A stretch of 64,000 nucleotides of DNA, taken from NCBI GenBank assembly GCA_049487715.1, contig CP150556.1, forward strand, positions 186,001 through 250,000, written 5' to 3'. The position numbers and the translations under genes were made by a program. The DNA comes from Pycnococcus provasolii (taxonomy: Eukaryota; Chlorophyta; Pseudoscourfieldiophyceae; Pseudoscourfieldiales). The notes under the pieces were generated by a model. The model did no database searches. It was given only the letters and a program-made list of their open reading frames with translations, and was not told where the DNA came from. Shown in pieces: positions 27,675-37,768 of the stretch (position 1 is its first letter; every line of letters starts with the position of its first letter).

Positions 27675-28743
27675 GCAATTATTACCGTGCATCATCCCAC
27701 ATTCCCAACCAGGTGGGGGCGTTCCTCATCAGCTACCAACTATCAGCTAGCAGTGATTCTACATATGGTGTGGTTTGCAACCCCATGGGTCTTGCCGTTC
27801 TTGAATGGGGCCCATTCATTTTACCGATCAACGGCAAGCGGAATACTGTAACATACTCTTATCGTAGTACTATGTAGGGTGGTAACTGGTAGGAAGTTAG
27901 GCTAGGATCGTACCACGGGGTTGGCTATTGTAGTATGTACTAAACTTTGATGTACCAACCTGTTATCGTAGTGGGAGCTGAAAGTAACAGCTACTGTATG
28001 TAAACTTTAACTTTAGACCGATGCGCATTATGCCCTGTGGGTGGGTGGGATCGTAAACTTATTTTACCAGGTAAACTTTTACCGTCGGATCGTCGTTTAC
28101 CACGGGTGTGGATAGTGAGTGAGTGCTATTCCGACCACAGGCTGTCGTGGTTGAGACGTTGAGTGGTCGCTCTCAAGAATCGAGACTGACTTGTTTGACC
28201 GCGGACGCTCGATGCCTGCTGCCTCCTCCGCCCGTGCCTCGCTCGCTCGCACGCGAACTCCTCCTCGGCTCCGTCCTCCGGCGGTCCAGCCGCCGGAACT
28301 AACTCATTCGCGAATTCATCATTCAAACTCGCAGACTCGGCGCCTCGCTCACTCACAAAGTCACAAGTCAAATCAGAAGAAGTCATAACTCTTACCGGCC
28401 AATTGTTATCATTATTATTATTCCAAGCAAGAAGGAACAAGCGCATGGTGCAGCAGGTCATCAACAACGAGTGAACGCACTCCTCCTCCTTTCATTCATG
28501 GCTTTCATGCCAGTATGCCACACGTGGCGGCAGCCGCGGCACTCCTACGAAGCCTACACGGCAGCGCAAATTGCTCCTTCAGACCAGAAGTCATCATCAT
28601 CATATGACATATGTGTACTCACAGACCTAAGACCGCCATCCATTGTTAGTTATTTTCCAGCCATTCACTGGTCAGTCGTTCAGGAGGAACCGAGGAAGCA
28701 CCGAAACGGAAGAAGAGGCGGCAGAGTGGCGAGTGCCTAGTAG

Positions 28744-28772
28744 GGGATCCCTAACCCTAACCCTAACCCTAA
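28744..28772. repeat. GGGATCCC joined to telomere-like CCCTAA array
   Basis: Four CCCTAA units directly follow the octamer, about 240 bp upstream of the next gene. Confidence 0.75.
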
Positions 28773-29004
28773 GGCGCTTCTTAAAGTACTATGACACAAC
28801 ACATAAGAAGTAGGGGAATACGTGATGTCAACAACTGTTGTTAGTTCGATTTTTTTCTACCTGTCAATTTTCCTATGTTTCTATGTTTCTTTCCCCCTTA
28901 ATTCGGCCCATTAAAATTTAACGGCTAGTTATTTTTTTAGGTTGGTTTTTTTCATTCCATTCACCCCCAATCAATCAATCTGCTCCGTCACAATACCAAT
29001 TTCC

Positions 29005-31092
29005 ATGGCGTCGTCGTTCGACTTCGGTGGTGGTGGTTTCAGCCTGCGTCCTCCTCCGCCGTCGGCGTACCGTGGTGAGCCTCACCCTGATAATAGTAGT
29101 AATAAGATGCAGCTTTCGCACGTGTCTTCGCACTCAGGAGGAGGAGTAGGTGGTGGTGGTGGTGGTGCCTCGTCATCATCTTCGCTCCTCCAACAACAAC
29201 AACATAAGAATAGTAGTGGTGCTCCTGGTGCTGCTTCCCCCTTTGGAGGAGGAGGAGGAGGAGGAGGAATGGACTCGTACCTGCGCACGCTCGATGCCAT
29301 CGCGACGTCGTGCGCGCACACGCACCAACTCGCGAAAACCAGGCGCAAAGAGGCGGATAAAATGCTCAAAGGTATGGACCAGGGAACGCTCACCATGGCG
29401 AACAACGCGAACGTGCCGCGCAACTCAAACGATGCCGCAGAACGCATGAACCGACGCGCCGAGGTGAACAGCCTCAAAGTGGTCGAAGATAGGCTCAATA
29501 CCATTCAAAAGCATCTCGACGCGCTCAGGAACTCGTGCACGCACGCGCCAACGCATGAAACCTTCCACGAACGCGCAACAGCGATGAAGGCAATTGAGGC
29601 GGAACGAGGCATGCTCGTCGACCATGTGCACGCGTACGCGCGACTGCCTCGCGCTGATTACAATCTCGTGCGTATGGTCGAGGCTTTTGCCACATCCGCG
29701 GAGGAGCAGCAACAGCATCACTTGGGAGGAGGAGGAGGACATCATCATCAACAACAGCAGCAGCAGCAAAAGATTCATCATCGCATAGCCAGCCCGCCTG
29801 CACCGGAGATGATGATGGAACCACCTCCTACCGAAATCGTCAAAGGACGAGCCCGCCAAGCGATCCGCCAGCTTCGTGTGGCGCGCAAATACAGCCAGGA
29901 AATGCGACAACAACGCAACACCTGGGATACGGCGAGCTACGAGATGGAGAAGTACGCGGATGCCGAGGTGGCTCTGATGACGAGCATCATGTCCCCAAAG
30001 ATGAGGGATTCGGAGATCAAGGCTGACGCGTTACGACGCTCTGGGGAATCGTACGATGAACTGCAGCACAGGACTCGCCAGCCTCTTCCCACGCGTCGCA
30101 CATCGTGGGATGCGAGCTTGTCGCCATTTGCGAGCACGAAGGACAAGATTCTGGCAATCCGAGAGCGCCGCGCTTACCCGCATGCGGATGCACCCGATGG
30201 CCCGCGCAGCGGCCGTGTGAGTCGCTCGAACACGTCAGATTCCCAAAACTCGTTCCTTCGATCAGCCGAGCATCTGAAGTGGAAAGGCGACGGCAATAGC
30301 GGCAGTGGAAGTGACGCCGATTCTATCCGTGACAGCCGCACTGTGTACACGTCAACCGACGACTACCCGGTCGCTTCGACGAAGATCGACACATTCACCG
30401 AGAGCGCGAAGAAGCTGTTCCAACCTCGCGTCGAAGACGCGAATGAAGTCAGCAATCCGAGTCCGTTTCGTCAGTGGATAATCCGTGACAAAGCAAGTGA
30501 CCTGAGCCGCCCATGGGACAACTCCAAGTCCACGGATGCTGTCGCACGTCGTGCAAGCTTGCGCGATCTCAGCGGCAAATGCGATGCCGCCGACTGCGTG
30601 CCCAAACATCCGGGTCGTTTCTCTCTGCTTTCCCGATTCTTGAGCGGCACGCGTCGCACTGTGGTGAATTGTGCATTACTTCCGCTCAAGGCTGTGAGTG
30701 CCGTCGCTCATGTAGGAGCTATGGCGATAACGCATCCTGTGCGCGCCGTCGTGAGGGCGGTGTCCTCGCCTCAAATGCAGCAGCTTGCCGCGCCAATCGC
30801 TGTGCTCACGTATGCTTCAATGAAGCGAGATGACATAGCGGTGTGCGCAGCAGCGGTCGGGCGTGCTCTGAAGTCCCAGATGGACGGCGGCAGCGTCAAG
30901 CACAATAATCATCATCATAGTCACCGCCATCATCGCCATCGCCACTACCAGACGACGAAGAATATGGCTCCACCTGCGCTTTGTCTTCCGGAACCACCGT
31001 CGCCTCCGCCATATCGTCGCCGCGCGGATGGGCTGCAACAGCCTCTGGCGAAGCGCCCTCCCGCTCCGCTCGTGTACGAGGCGATGGGCTGA
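29005..31092 (+). CDS. low-complexity protein with coiled regions, unknown
   Basis: I do not recognise it. 695 residues from ATG 29005; the frame is open to 28942 without an ATG. The N-terminus is Gly/Pro/Ser/Gln-rich. At about residues 95-235 it is mostly alpha-helical and charged (TLDAIATSCAHTHQLAKTRR, then VVEDRLNTIQKHLDALRNSC). A His/Gln/Gly run (about 245-260) is followed by another helical stretch, a Ser/Arg-rich disordered middle, and a short hydrophobic-basic segment near 565-620 (RRTVVNCALLPLKAVSAVAH) that might associate with membranes. The C-terminus is His-rich (HNNHHHSHRHHRHRHY). The maintained frame over 2 kb and GC-rich third positions argue that it is a real gene. Confidence 0.62.
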   Translation: MASSFDFGGGGFSLRPPPPSAYRGEPHPDNSSNKMQLSHVSSHSGGGVGGGGGGASSSSSLLQQQQHKNSSGAPGAASPFGGGGGGGGMDSYLRTLDAIATSCAHTHQLAKTRRKEADKMLKGMDQGTLTMANNANVPRNSNDAAERMNRRAEVNSLKVVEDRLNTIQKHLDALRNSCTHAPTHETFHERATAMKAIEAERGMLVDHVHAYARLPRADYNLVRMVEAFATSAEEQQQHHLGGGGGHHHQQQQQQQKIHHRIASPPAPEMMMEPPPTEIVKGRARQAIRQLRVARKYSQEMRQQRNTWDTASYEMEKYADAEVALMTSIMSPKMRDSEIKADALRRSGESYDELQHRTRQPLPTRRTSWDASLSPFASTKDKILAIRERRAYPHADAPDGPRSGRVSRSNTSDSQNSFLRSAEHLKWKGDGNSGSGSDADSIRDSRTVYTSTDDYPVASTKIDTFTESAKKLFQPRVEDANEVSNPSPFRQWIIRDKASDLSRPWDNSKSTDAVARRASLRDLSGKCDAADCVPKHPGRFSLLSRFLSGTRRTVVNCALLPLKAVSAVAHVGAMAITHPVRAVVRAVSSPQMQQLAAPIAVLTYASMKRDDIAVCAAAVGRALKSQMDGGSVKHNNHHHSHRHHRHRHYQTTKNMAPPALCLPEPPSPPPYRRRADGLQQPLAKRPPAPLVYEAMG

Positions 31093-32078
31093 CTGACTGA
31101 TGATGAGTGATGATTGCATGATTGCATTGATCTACTCGATTCTTATGTGACGACATAAGCACATAGCGGGGAGGGGGCTGGTGGGGCTGGTGTGTGGACG
31201 GAGTGGTGAGTGTCGGCGCCTCGGCGGCGTCGGCGCATGTGTCGCGTTGTTGCGGGTGTGGTTCAGTACTTCAGTTGCTGTGAATCACTGAATCTCGATT
31301 GATTGGTGAATGGTGCTTGAAAGGAAGCAACTAGCCGTGGGTTGCAATGCGCGTGCGGTGGGCTGGTGACCGGTGGCGGCGATGGGCATTTTTTTGAATT
31401 TTTGACAAAGGTCATGAGAGGGAAGAAGAAGACGGAGAAGGTGAGTGAGAGGCGCGTGCACGTCCTGGTCGTGTAACTGAATGAAGATAAACTTTTTCCT
31501 ACATGCACGCACGCACGCACGCACACAGAGCAGAGGAATAAGGCAGTACAGTAGTATCCCAACCAAAGGTACAGAAATAAACCTTTACGCAGGCAGATGT
31601 AACACGCGGTGAACCGCTTTCAAGAGGTGGTCAGGCGAGGTGGTCAGGCCAATCCAGTTCTCAATGACAAGGAAAGGTGGTGATGGTGATGCCATGCATG
31701 AGGTATTAAGAGGTGGTTCCCGTGAAAATCCATCAACTTGAATCAACGTCGTGAAATCGATAGTCGAAATCGCCGTCTCTTCCAAGTTCCAGAAAGAAAT
31801 CTGGAAGATTTCCGATCGCACGATCCCCGGCGCGCCGCTCAATCCTGCAGGAGTTTGCGACCGCACATCCCCGCGGCCGCACAAACTAACTTGCAGCGTA
31901 AGCTTGCCTTACAAGAGTAAGCTTGCCTGATCCGTTTCATAGCACAACGACGACTTCGTCGGCGACCGCATCGGCGACTGGTACATCGTCTTCAAGTCTC
32001 AAGCGGCGTGCCATCACACCGGCGAACGAACACGAACAGGAATCTCTGCAAGCAACTTCGCAGGACGACAAGATAGAT
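31093..32078. other. intergenic, possibly 5' exon of the apyrase gene
   Basis: No independent gene is called. The apyrase frame stays open upstream to an in-frame TAA at 31899, and 31902-32078 encodes Ser/Thr-rich residues without an ATG, so a spliced 5' exon may lie here. GTAAGCTTGCC occurs twice (31898 and 31917). Confidence 0.4.
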
Positions 32079-33521
32079 ATGCGTCGGCGCAACGAAAGTC
32101 CGGTCGAGCAGCTGTGGCGCTACCGCGGCGTGATCGCCGTGCTCGCCGTGCCCGTGCTGCTCATATTCGCGATCATCGCTCTCATGCCCAAGGGCACGCC
32201 CGACAACGTCTTCCACGAAATCGAGCACGCCATGGAGGAGGCGGCGGGTATCCCACACGCGCACGAGGGATCTGCGCCGGGTGTCGCAGGCTCCACGGGT
32301 GCCAGGAGGTACGGCGTGGTGTTCGACGCCGGATCCACCGGGAGCCGCGTGCACGTCTTCGCGTTTGACGTCGGCGCGGGTGGCGAGCTTGACTTGGACA
32401 CGGACACGTTCGAGCAGCTCAAGCCGGGCCTGTCTGCGTTCAAGGACGAGCCCACCAAGGGAGCGGAGAGCATCCAGCCGCTACTCAAGACAGCCTTGAA
32501 CACTGTGCCGGCGGCGGACCAGCCTCAGACTTCCATCGAGCTGCGTGCCACTGCCGGCCTGCGACTCCTGCCCGGCACAGCCGCGCAGGAGCTGCTGGAG
32601 GAAGTGCGCAAGGAGTTCCGCAAGACGAAGTTCAGCTACTCTGACGATCACGTGAGCATCATGGATGGCGCGGACGAGGGTGCATTCCTGTGGGTGGCGC
32701 TCAACTACCTGCTCGGCTATCTCGGCGACGCGTACTCCACCACCGTCGCGACGATCGATCTCGGCGGAGGTTCCGCGCAGATTGCGTACGCCATTTCGGA
32801 CAACGCCGCGGAACAAATATCGATGAACCACGCCGATACCGCCTCCAAGCTCGTGCGCGCGACCCGCGGCGGCGGCCACAAGTACAACCTGTATGTGCAC
32901 TCGTACCTCGGCTATGGCCTGATGGCATTCCGCGCAAAGGTGCTTAGTGCCGCGGGAGGTGCGTGCGCTTCGCCAGGTCTTTCGTCTGATCGCGGCGGAT
33001 TCACCTACCAGGAGTCGGTGTACAACGTCGCCGGCGATGAACCTAGCTCCGCTTCCACGTGCCGTGAAACCGCGATGACTGCGCTGAACGCGGACGCGCC
33101 CGCCTGCGAGGTGGACGGCGAGTGCTCATTCCAGGGCATCTGGTCGGGAGGCTACGGCGAGGGTGCTCGTCGTATCTACTTGGCGAGCTTCTTCTTCGAC
33201 CTAGGCGTGTCGAGCGGTCTTGTTGCGAGCGAGGACGAGCTCGAGGCGGATGTCACCGCCGCCGACTTTGAGGCGAAGGCGGAGCTGGCATGCTCGACGG
33301 ATGCCGACGAGCTCGCGACGATCTTCCCGAATGCCAAGCGCGAGCACGACGATACTCCATACCTTTGCCTTGATCTGACAATCATCTCCAGCTTGCTGAT
33401 TGATGGCCTCAGCATATCGAAGGACCAGCCGCTCAAGGTGATCAAGCAGGTGAAGCGCAAGCGAGGTGAGCCTGTGGAGGCGGCATGGGCGCTCGGCGCG
33501 GCGATTGCCAGCATTGGTTAA
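32079..33521 (+). CDS. GDA1/CD39 nucleoside phosphatase (apyrase)
   Basis: Hydrolyses NDP/NTP; Golgi members convert UDP or GDP to NMP after glycosyl transfer, and cell-surface members act on extracellular ATP. 480 residues from ATG 32079. Arg-rich cytosolic start (MRRRNESP), one membrane anchor (RGVIAVLAVPVLLIFAIIAL), then all five apyrase-conserved regions: DAGSTGSRVHVFAFD (from Asp83), LRATAGLRLLPG, DGADEGAFLWVALNYLLG, TIDLGGGSAQIAY and the terminal AWALGAAIASI. Only an N-terminal anchor is visible, as in Golgi GDPase/UDPase types, so a Golgi role is favoured. The frame extends upstream to 31902 without ATG; the true start may lie in an upstream exon. Confidence 0.9.
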   Translation: MRRRNESPVEQLWRYRGVIAVLAVPVLLIFAIIALMPKGTPDNVFHEIEHAMEEAAGIPHAHEGSAPGVAGSTGARRYGVVFDAGSTGSRVHVFAFDVGAGGELDLDTDTFEQLKPGLSAFKDEPTKGAESIQPLLKTALNTVPAADQPQTSIELRATAGLRLLPGTAAQELLEEVRKEFRKTKFSYSDDHVSIMDGADEGAFLWVALNYLLGYLGDAYSTTVATIDLGGGSAQIAYAISDNAAEQISMNHADTASKLVRATRGGGHKYNLYVHSYLGYGLMAFRAKVLSAAGGACASPGLSSDRGGFTYQESVYNVAGDEPSSASTCRETAMTALNADAPACEVDGECSFQGIWSGGYGEGARRIYLASFFFDLGVSSGLVASEDELEADVTAADFEAKAELACSTDADELATIFPNAKREHDDTPYLCLDLTIISSLLIDGLSISKDQPLKVIKQVKRKRGEPVEAAWALGAAIASIG

Positions 33522-33810
33522 CATGGACATAAGCAAAGTGGTTGGCATGGAGAGGTGTGCCACCCATAATGGTGGAGTGTGAATCTTGAATTCCAAAATA
33601 AACTGTCCGTTTTTACATCATTACTCTCAGAAGCATTTCATTATTGATTATTTTCATTTTCGGAAAAGAAAAAAAAATTGAACGCGTTTTCCTTATAGCC
33701 AACAAAACACTCACTCTCGCACCCGTTATCCCAACATGTATATCGTCTTAATTGTTTTTTGTTTTTCTCCCTCAATCTCAATATGTCATCGCTTATCACG
33801 GTTATGATAT

Positions 33811-35486
33811 TTAGCCGAGCACGTTGACGTTGCTGATCTCAACACCGCGCGCCTCGATGCCCTTGCCATCGACGTAGATGTTCTCGTACAGCTGTGCGTC
33901 CGGTGGCAGCGGCGCGTTCTTCGCGAACTCGACGGCATCGTCCACCTCCTTGCGCAGCTCCTTCTCCCACGCCTTGATCTGATCTGGTGACGTTCCCACG
34001 ACGTCAATCAAGAGCTTGCGCATGCGGTCGACAGGGTCACGCTCCTGCCTGACACCCGAAATCTCGTCACGCGTGCGGTACGTCGATCCCGGGTCGGACA
34101 TGGAGTGTCCGTGGTAGCGGTACGTGTCCGCCTCGACGATGATCGGTCCATTCTTCAGTGCAAACTCCTTCGCGAACGCGAATCCCTGCTTGACGGAGAG
34201 GCAGTCCATGCCGTCAATCTTAATGCCCGGGATGTAGTCGCCGCGCTTGTAGTACTCGGGGCTCTTGGCGCTGCGCCACTCCGCCGTTCCCATGCCGTAG
34301 TGATTGTTCTCGCACACGAAGATGCACGGCAGGTCCCAGAGAGCAGCCATGTTCATCGCCTCGAAGATTTGTCCCTGGTTTGCGGCACCGTCTCCGTACA
34401 TGGTGATGGCGACGCAATTGTCGTTCCTGTACTTGTGTCCGAACGCGAGTCCGGCTCCGAGCGGCACCTGCGCGCCGACGATACCGTTTCCTCCGTAGAA
34501 GTTGGTCTCCTTGCGGTACATGTGCATGGATCCTCCGTTACCCTTGGAGCATCCGGGCGCTTTTCCGAGCAGCTCGGCGATCACCTCCTTGACGTTACCA
34601 CCACGTCCGAGGTGCGTGCAGTGGTCGCGGTAGCTCGTGACGATGGAGTCGTTCCACGTCAAGGCGGCCTCGATGCCGACGATGATCGCCTCCTGTCCGT
34701 CGTAGAGGTGGCAGAACCCGCGGATGAACTGTGATGATACATTTATATATTGGTTGGGAGGGTGTATATTGTTTTTGGGTTTGTTAGTACTTACTGCTCG
34801 TTGTGACTTTTGCAGACGACGACAAAGGTTCGACGACGACGATTTTTCCCCCTGAAGCAGAAAGAAGTAAAACAAAAACCTGAAACGCCACGCGTCGTGA
34901 TCTTCTTCTTCTTTTTGGTTTGCTTGTGACGCGACAGGCGACACACGCGTGTGATCTGCGTGAATGTCTTTTCCCCATTGATCCCTTTTCTTCCTTCGGG
35001 CGTGAACATGTATGGCCATACACATACAGCACATCACACGCCGGGTACGTTCGCGACACAGAAACCCAAAACAAGGAGATGTATATATAGAGAGAGAGAG
35101 AGAGAAGAGAGAGAAGACACACGTACCTTTCCCTTGTAGAGTACGTCGCACGCGATTTCCATGCGTCGCATGAGGTACGTCGTCTTGAAGAACTTTTCGA
35201 TTTCCGCCGGTGTGGTGGTGACAGTCGTCGACGGCGGTTCGCACAGGTGCGTGTCGTACGGACGAGGAAGTTCGATGGTGATAGGCGCGTCACCAAGCGA
35301 CGTAGTGACGAGTGACGCAGCTGACGACGAGCTGAATGACGACGACATGGATGACGACGAGTTCGACATGGATGACGAAGAAGCAACACGAGCCATTCCC
35401 ATCATACTGGAAAGACGCGACGCCACACCTGAAAGCGGCAAGGTCAAGCCGAGAGAGCGCATGGCAAGGGTCCCAACGGACGACAT
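33811..35486 (-). CDS. PDHA1: mitochondrial pyruvate dehydrogenase E1 alpha subunit
   Basis: Thiamine-diphosphate-dependent subunit that decarboxylates pyruvate in the mitochondrial PDH complex (EC 1.2.4.1, with E1 beta). Two exons, 35127-35486 and 33811-34728, joined in phase 0 across a 398-nt intron (GTACGT...CACAG) that contains a (GA)n run; protein 425 residues. The N-terminus ([20 protein letters not shown]) is a mitochondrial presequence. The join gives [22 protein letters not shown], matching the family. The TPP motif is [20 protein letters not shown] (from about residue 230) and the regulatory phosphorylation loop [20 protein letters not shown] is intact, so kinase/phosphatase control of the classic type is possible. 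It ends in NVLG. Confidence 0.95.
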
Positions 35487-36035
35487 GTTCCCTTGGAGGT
35501 TGCAACAAAGACAAGAGCGAACAAAGAAACAGGTCGTCGAAGGTGGGGAAGGGAAGTGAACGGAGCACAGGCGACTAAAGGTAACCCGACCCAGACACAA
35601 CCGACTCGACTGATGGCAACAACACATCCTAAGGTTAGACGTAAGGGACCCCCCCTTGGTTACCCCTCGGTGAGGCTGTGTCTCACCACATGCACATGCA
35701 GGAACCAGGCACCCGGACCTTTGTTAGGAAGGCCTACCTTTACACACCCAGACCTCACTGGGACCCACCCAGTGCAAAGGCCCCGGGGCGATCGTCGATC
35801 GGACTGTCGGAAGGCTTCGAAGGCTTTTGGCACGGGTGACGAGAGACCGACCTTCTTAGGGCTGTATGGGTTAGGGTTTCTACGGGTTAGGGTTTCTACG
35901 GGTTAGGGTTTCCCACCGGTTAGGGTTAGGGCTCTGAAATCTGCCAGTGAAATCGGAAATCTCCCCCCCCACCACACCTTCTTCCTTCTCCCCCTCCCTG
36001 TTCTGAGCCACCCTTGAAGAGCGCAGCATAGCCTA
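35487..36035. other. divergent promoter region with telomere-like array
   Basis: 550 bp between PDH E1 alpha and the SDR gene, which diverge. 35871-35931 holds three copies of a 16-bp GGGTTAGGGTTTCTAC unit followed by GGTTAGGGTTAGGG. No gene was seen. Confidence 0.6.
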
Positions 36036-36977
36036 ATGCCCGCTCCCATGAACACGATACGCGGAATCCAAGGCATGTCACACCACCATACTTCTCGTGT
36101 TTCTTATACACGTTCGCGTCACGTTTCTTGCGGTCGTCGTCATTCCTCTCGTTCATCTCCATCAGCAGTAGCAGTAGCATCATCTTCATCATCGTCGTAT
36201 TCAGGAACCGTCTTGGTTGCGGGTGCGACGGGGGGTGTTGGTCAAATCGTATGTGCGCGCTTACTTCAACAAAAAAATTGTAAAGTCAAAGCGCTTGTGC
36301 GTGATGCCTCTCGTGCGTCGGAGATTCTTGGGACAGATCCGTCGATGGAGTTTGTCGTCGCTGACCTGCGTGACGCGAACTCCCTCCTCGAAAGTGGAGC
36401 GACCGAAGGAATCAACGCCGTAATATCGTGCCTAGGAACTACCGCTTTCCCATCAGCAAGGTGGAAGGATGATAACGGACCGGAGAATACGGACTTTGTG
36501 GCTGTGCGCAACCTCGTCAACGCCACCAAGAAAACGGCGCCAGACCTGTCGCGGTTCGTGCTCGTCTCCTCCGTCGGCGTCGAGAGGACAAACCAAATGC
36601 CGTTCATCATCCTCAACGCGTTCGGCGTGCTCAAGTACAAAAAGATGGGCGAAGACGAGGTGAAAAATAGCGGATTGCCGTACACACTTCTAAGGCCAGG
36701 TCGGCTCACAGACGGACCGTACACGTCGTACGACCTGAACACGCTGCTGAAGGCGACGAGCGGAACGAGGCGAGCGGTTCAGGTTGGCGTCGGGGACACG
36801 CTCTTGCCGGAAGCGACGTCGCGAATTATCGTCGCAGAGGCGGCTGTGCAGTGCCTGACGCTCCCTTGCACGCTTGGAGGAGCTTACGAGCTTGGCAGCA
36901 CGGAAGGGGAAGGACCTCGCGAAGACCCGAAAGAGTGGACCGTACTCTTTGAGAGTGCCAGCGCGTCTTCGTCGTAA
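36036..36977 (+). CDS. atypical SDR, NAD(P)-binding, probably plastid
   Basis: 313 residues. The N-terminal 58 residues are Ser/Arg/His-rich (transit-like). The Rossmann start is GTVLVAGATGGVGQIVCARL, followed by LVRDASRA, VVADLRD and INAVISCLGTTAFPSARWKD, then FVLVSSVGVERT and YTLLRPGRLTDGPY. This is the NmrA-like 'SDR a5' group, whose plant and cyanobacterial members include plastid proteins of unknown substrate and assembly factors. The Tyr-x-x-x-Lys of classical SDRs is partly retained (VLKYKKMGEDEV). Binding of NAD(P) is well supported; a specific reaction is not. Confidence 0.85.
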   Translation: MPAPMNTIRGIQGMSHHHTSRVSYTRSRHVSCGRRHSSRSSPSAVAVASSSSSSYSGTVLVAGATGGVGQIVCARLLQQKNCKVKALVRDASRASEILGTDPSMEFVVADLRDANSLLESGATEGINAVISCLGTTAFPSARWKDDNGPENTDFVAVRNLVNATKKTAPDLSRFVLVSSVGVERTNQMPFIILNAFGVLKYKKMGEDEVKNSGLPYTLLRPGRLTDGPYTSYDLNTLLKATSGTRRAVQVGVGDTLLPEATSRIIVAEAAVQCLTLPCTLGGAYELGSTEGEGPREDPKEWTVLFESASASSS

Positions 36978-37133
36978 GTATTGCCCTCTTTTTCTTTTCT
37001 TTTTGTGTGTGTGTCGTAAAGCTAATTGTTCCGTTCTCTTGGATAGGTCAGTAGAAACAGAAATTGGCGGTTCATAAGCCACCACGTAGAGAGCAAAAAA
37101 AAAACAAGGGAACACTTTACACAAACACTACGG

Positions 37134-37346
37134 TCACTTGCGTTTCGCGTCCTCGGACGCCCCTGATGCGAAGTGGCGCGGCATGACGCGTGTGGCGCGG
37201 TAGAGGAAGGCGAATCCCAGAAGTAGTCCAAAAGCGTGCACTGCGAGGAGCGCGGTCATGGCGACGTTCACCGAAGGACCCAGGCCGAGGTCCACGAGAA
37301 TCCACCAAGGCAGTGGAGCAGAGTCAACGGCTTCGCGCACGGGCAT
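37134..37346 (-). CDS. small single-span membrane protein (tentative)
   Basis: 70 residues from the first ATG; the frame opens upstream to 37409 (first codon TTG), so a 5' exon is possible: TTTTCCAG at about 37394-37401 (reverse strand) could be an acceptor. It has a hydrophobic N-terminal part (LPWWILVDLGLGPS), one clear membrane helix (MTALLAVHAFGLLLGFAFLY) and a basic tail ending DAKRK. It lies convergent to the SDR gene. The family was not recognised. Confidence 0.38.
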   Translation of the reverse strand: MPVREAVDSAPLPWWILVDLGLGPSVNVAMTALLAVHAFGLLLGFAFLYRATRVMPRHFASGASEDAKRK

Positions 37347-37768
37347 GAGCAGAGGCGGAGCGAATGATGCGATTCCAAAGCACCTCGAAAAGGAACCTGG
37401 AAAATCCAACTCGGACTCGGGAGGAAGGGGTTAGTTAGGGGTTACAAAACACTCCCGGCTCCCCTCGAAAACACGAGCTTATCGTATTTACGAGCCTGAT
37501 CTACCCGTAGTGGGTAGTCCTATTTCGTCTATTACCACTACGATAAGTCACGAACGTCACGCACGAGAGACTAACCTTATGTACTTTTTTGTACTGATGT
37601 CAGGTTAGACTACCTGTACAGTATTTACCAAGAAAATTAACAAGAGAAACTTACCGCAGGAAATTTTAGTTTTTTTTTATAAGTTTCATAATAAGTAAAC
37701 TATGGTAAGTAACAAATGGTGCTGCGTGTAATAAAGAGGAAGCAAATTCTGTACTGTATGTAGCGAGC
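37347..37768. other. intergenic
   Basis: Nothing recognised; AT-rich, with CTAAC-type fragments. A 5' exon of the small membrane protein could lie in it. Confidence 0.4.

Larger units (their letters stand above)
27662..29004. other. intergenic between divergent genes
   Basis: About 1.3 kb. It contains TACCGGGTA (27666-27674), a telomere-like CCCTAA array at 28749-28772 joined to GGGATCCC (28744-28751), and a 'TATGTAGGGTGGTA'-type element near 27870 that resembles one near 17960. Open frames at 28126-28467 (minus) and 28471-28740 (plus) have low-complexity or Arg-rich translations with no recognisable family, and I do not call them. Confidence 0.5.

Noticed and set aside
31898-31942. 45-nt intron (GTAAGC...CATAG) giving the apyrase an upstream exon
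   Set aside because: The upstream exon in the needed phase has an in-frame TAA at 31887 and no ATG.
34105-34734. Plus-strand 209-codon frame opposite PDH E1 alpha
   Set aside because: Antisense of a highly conserved gene with all catalytic motifs on the other strand.
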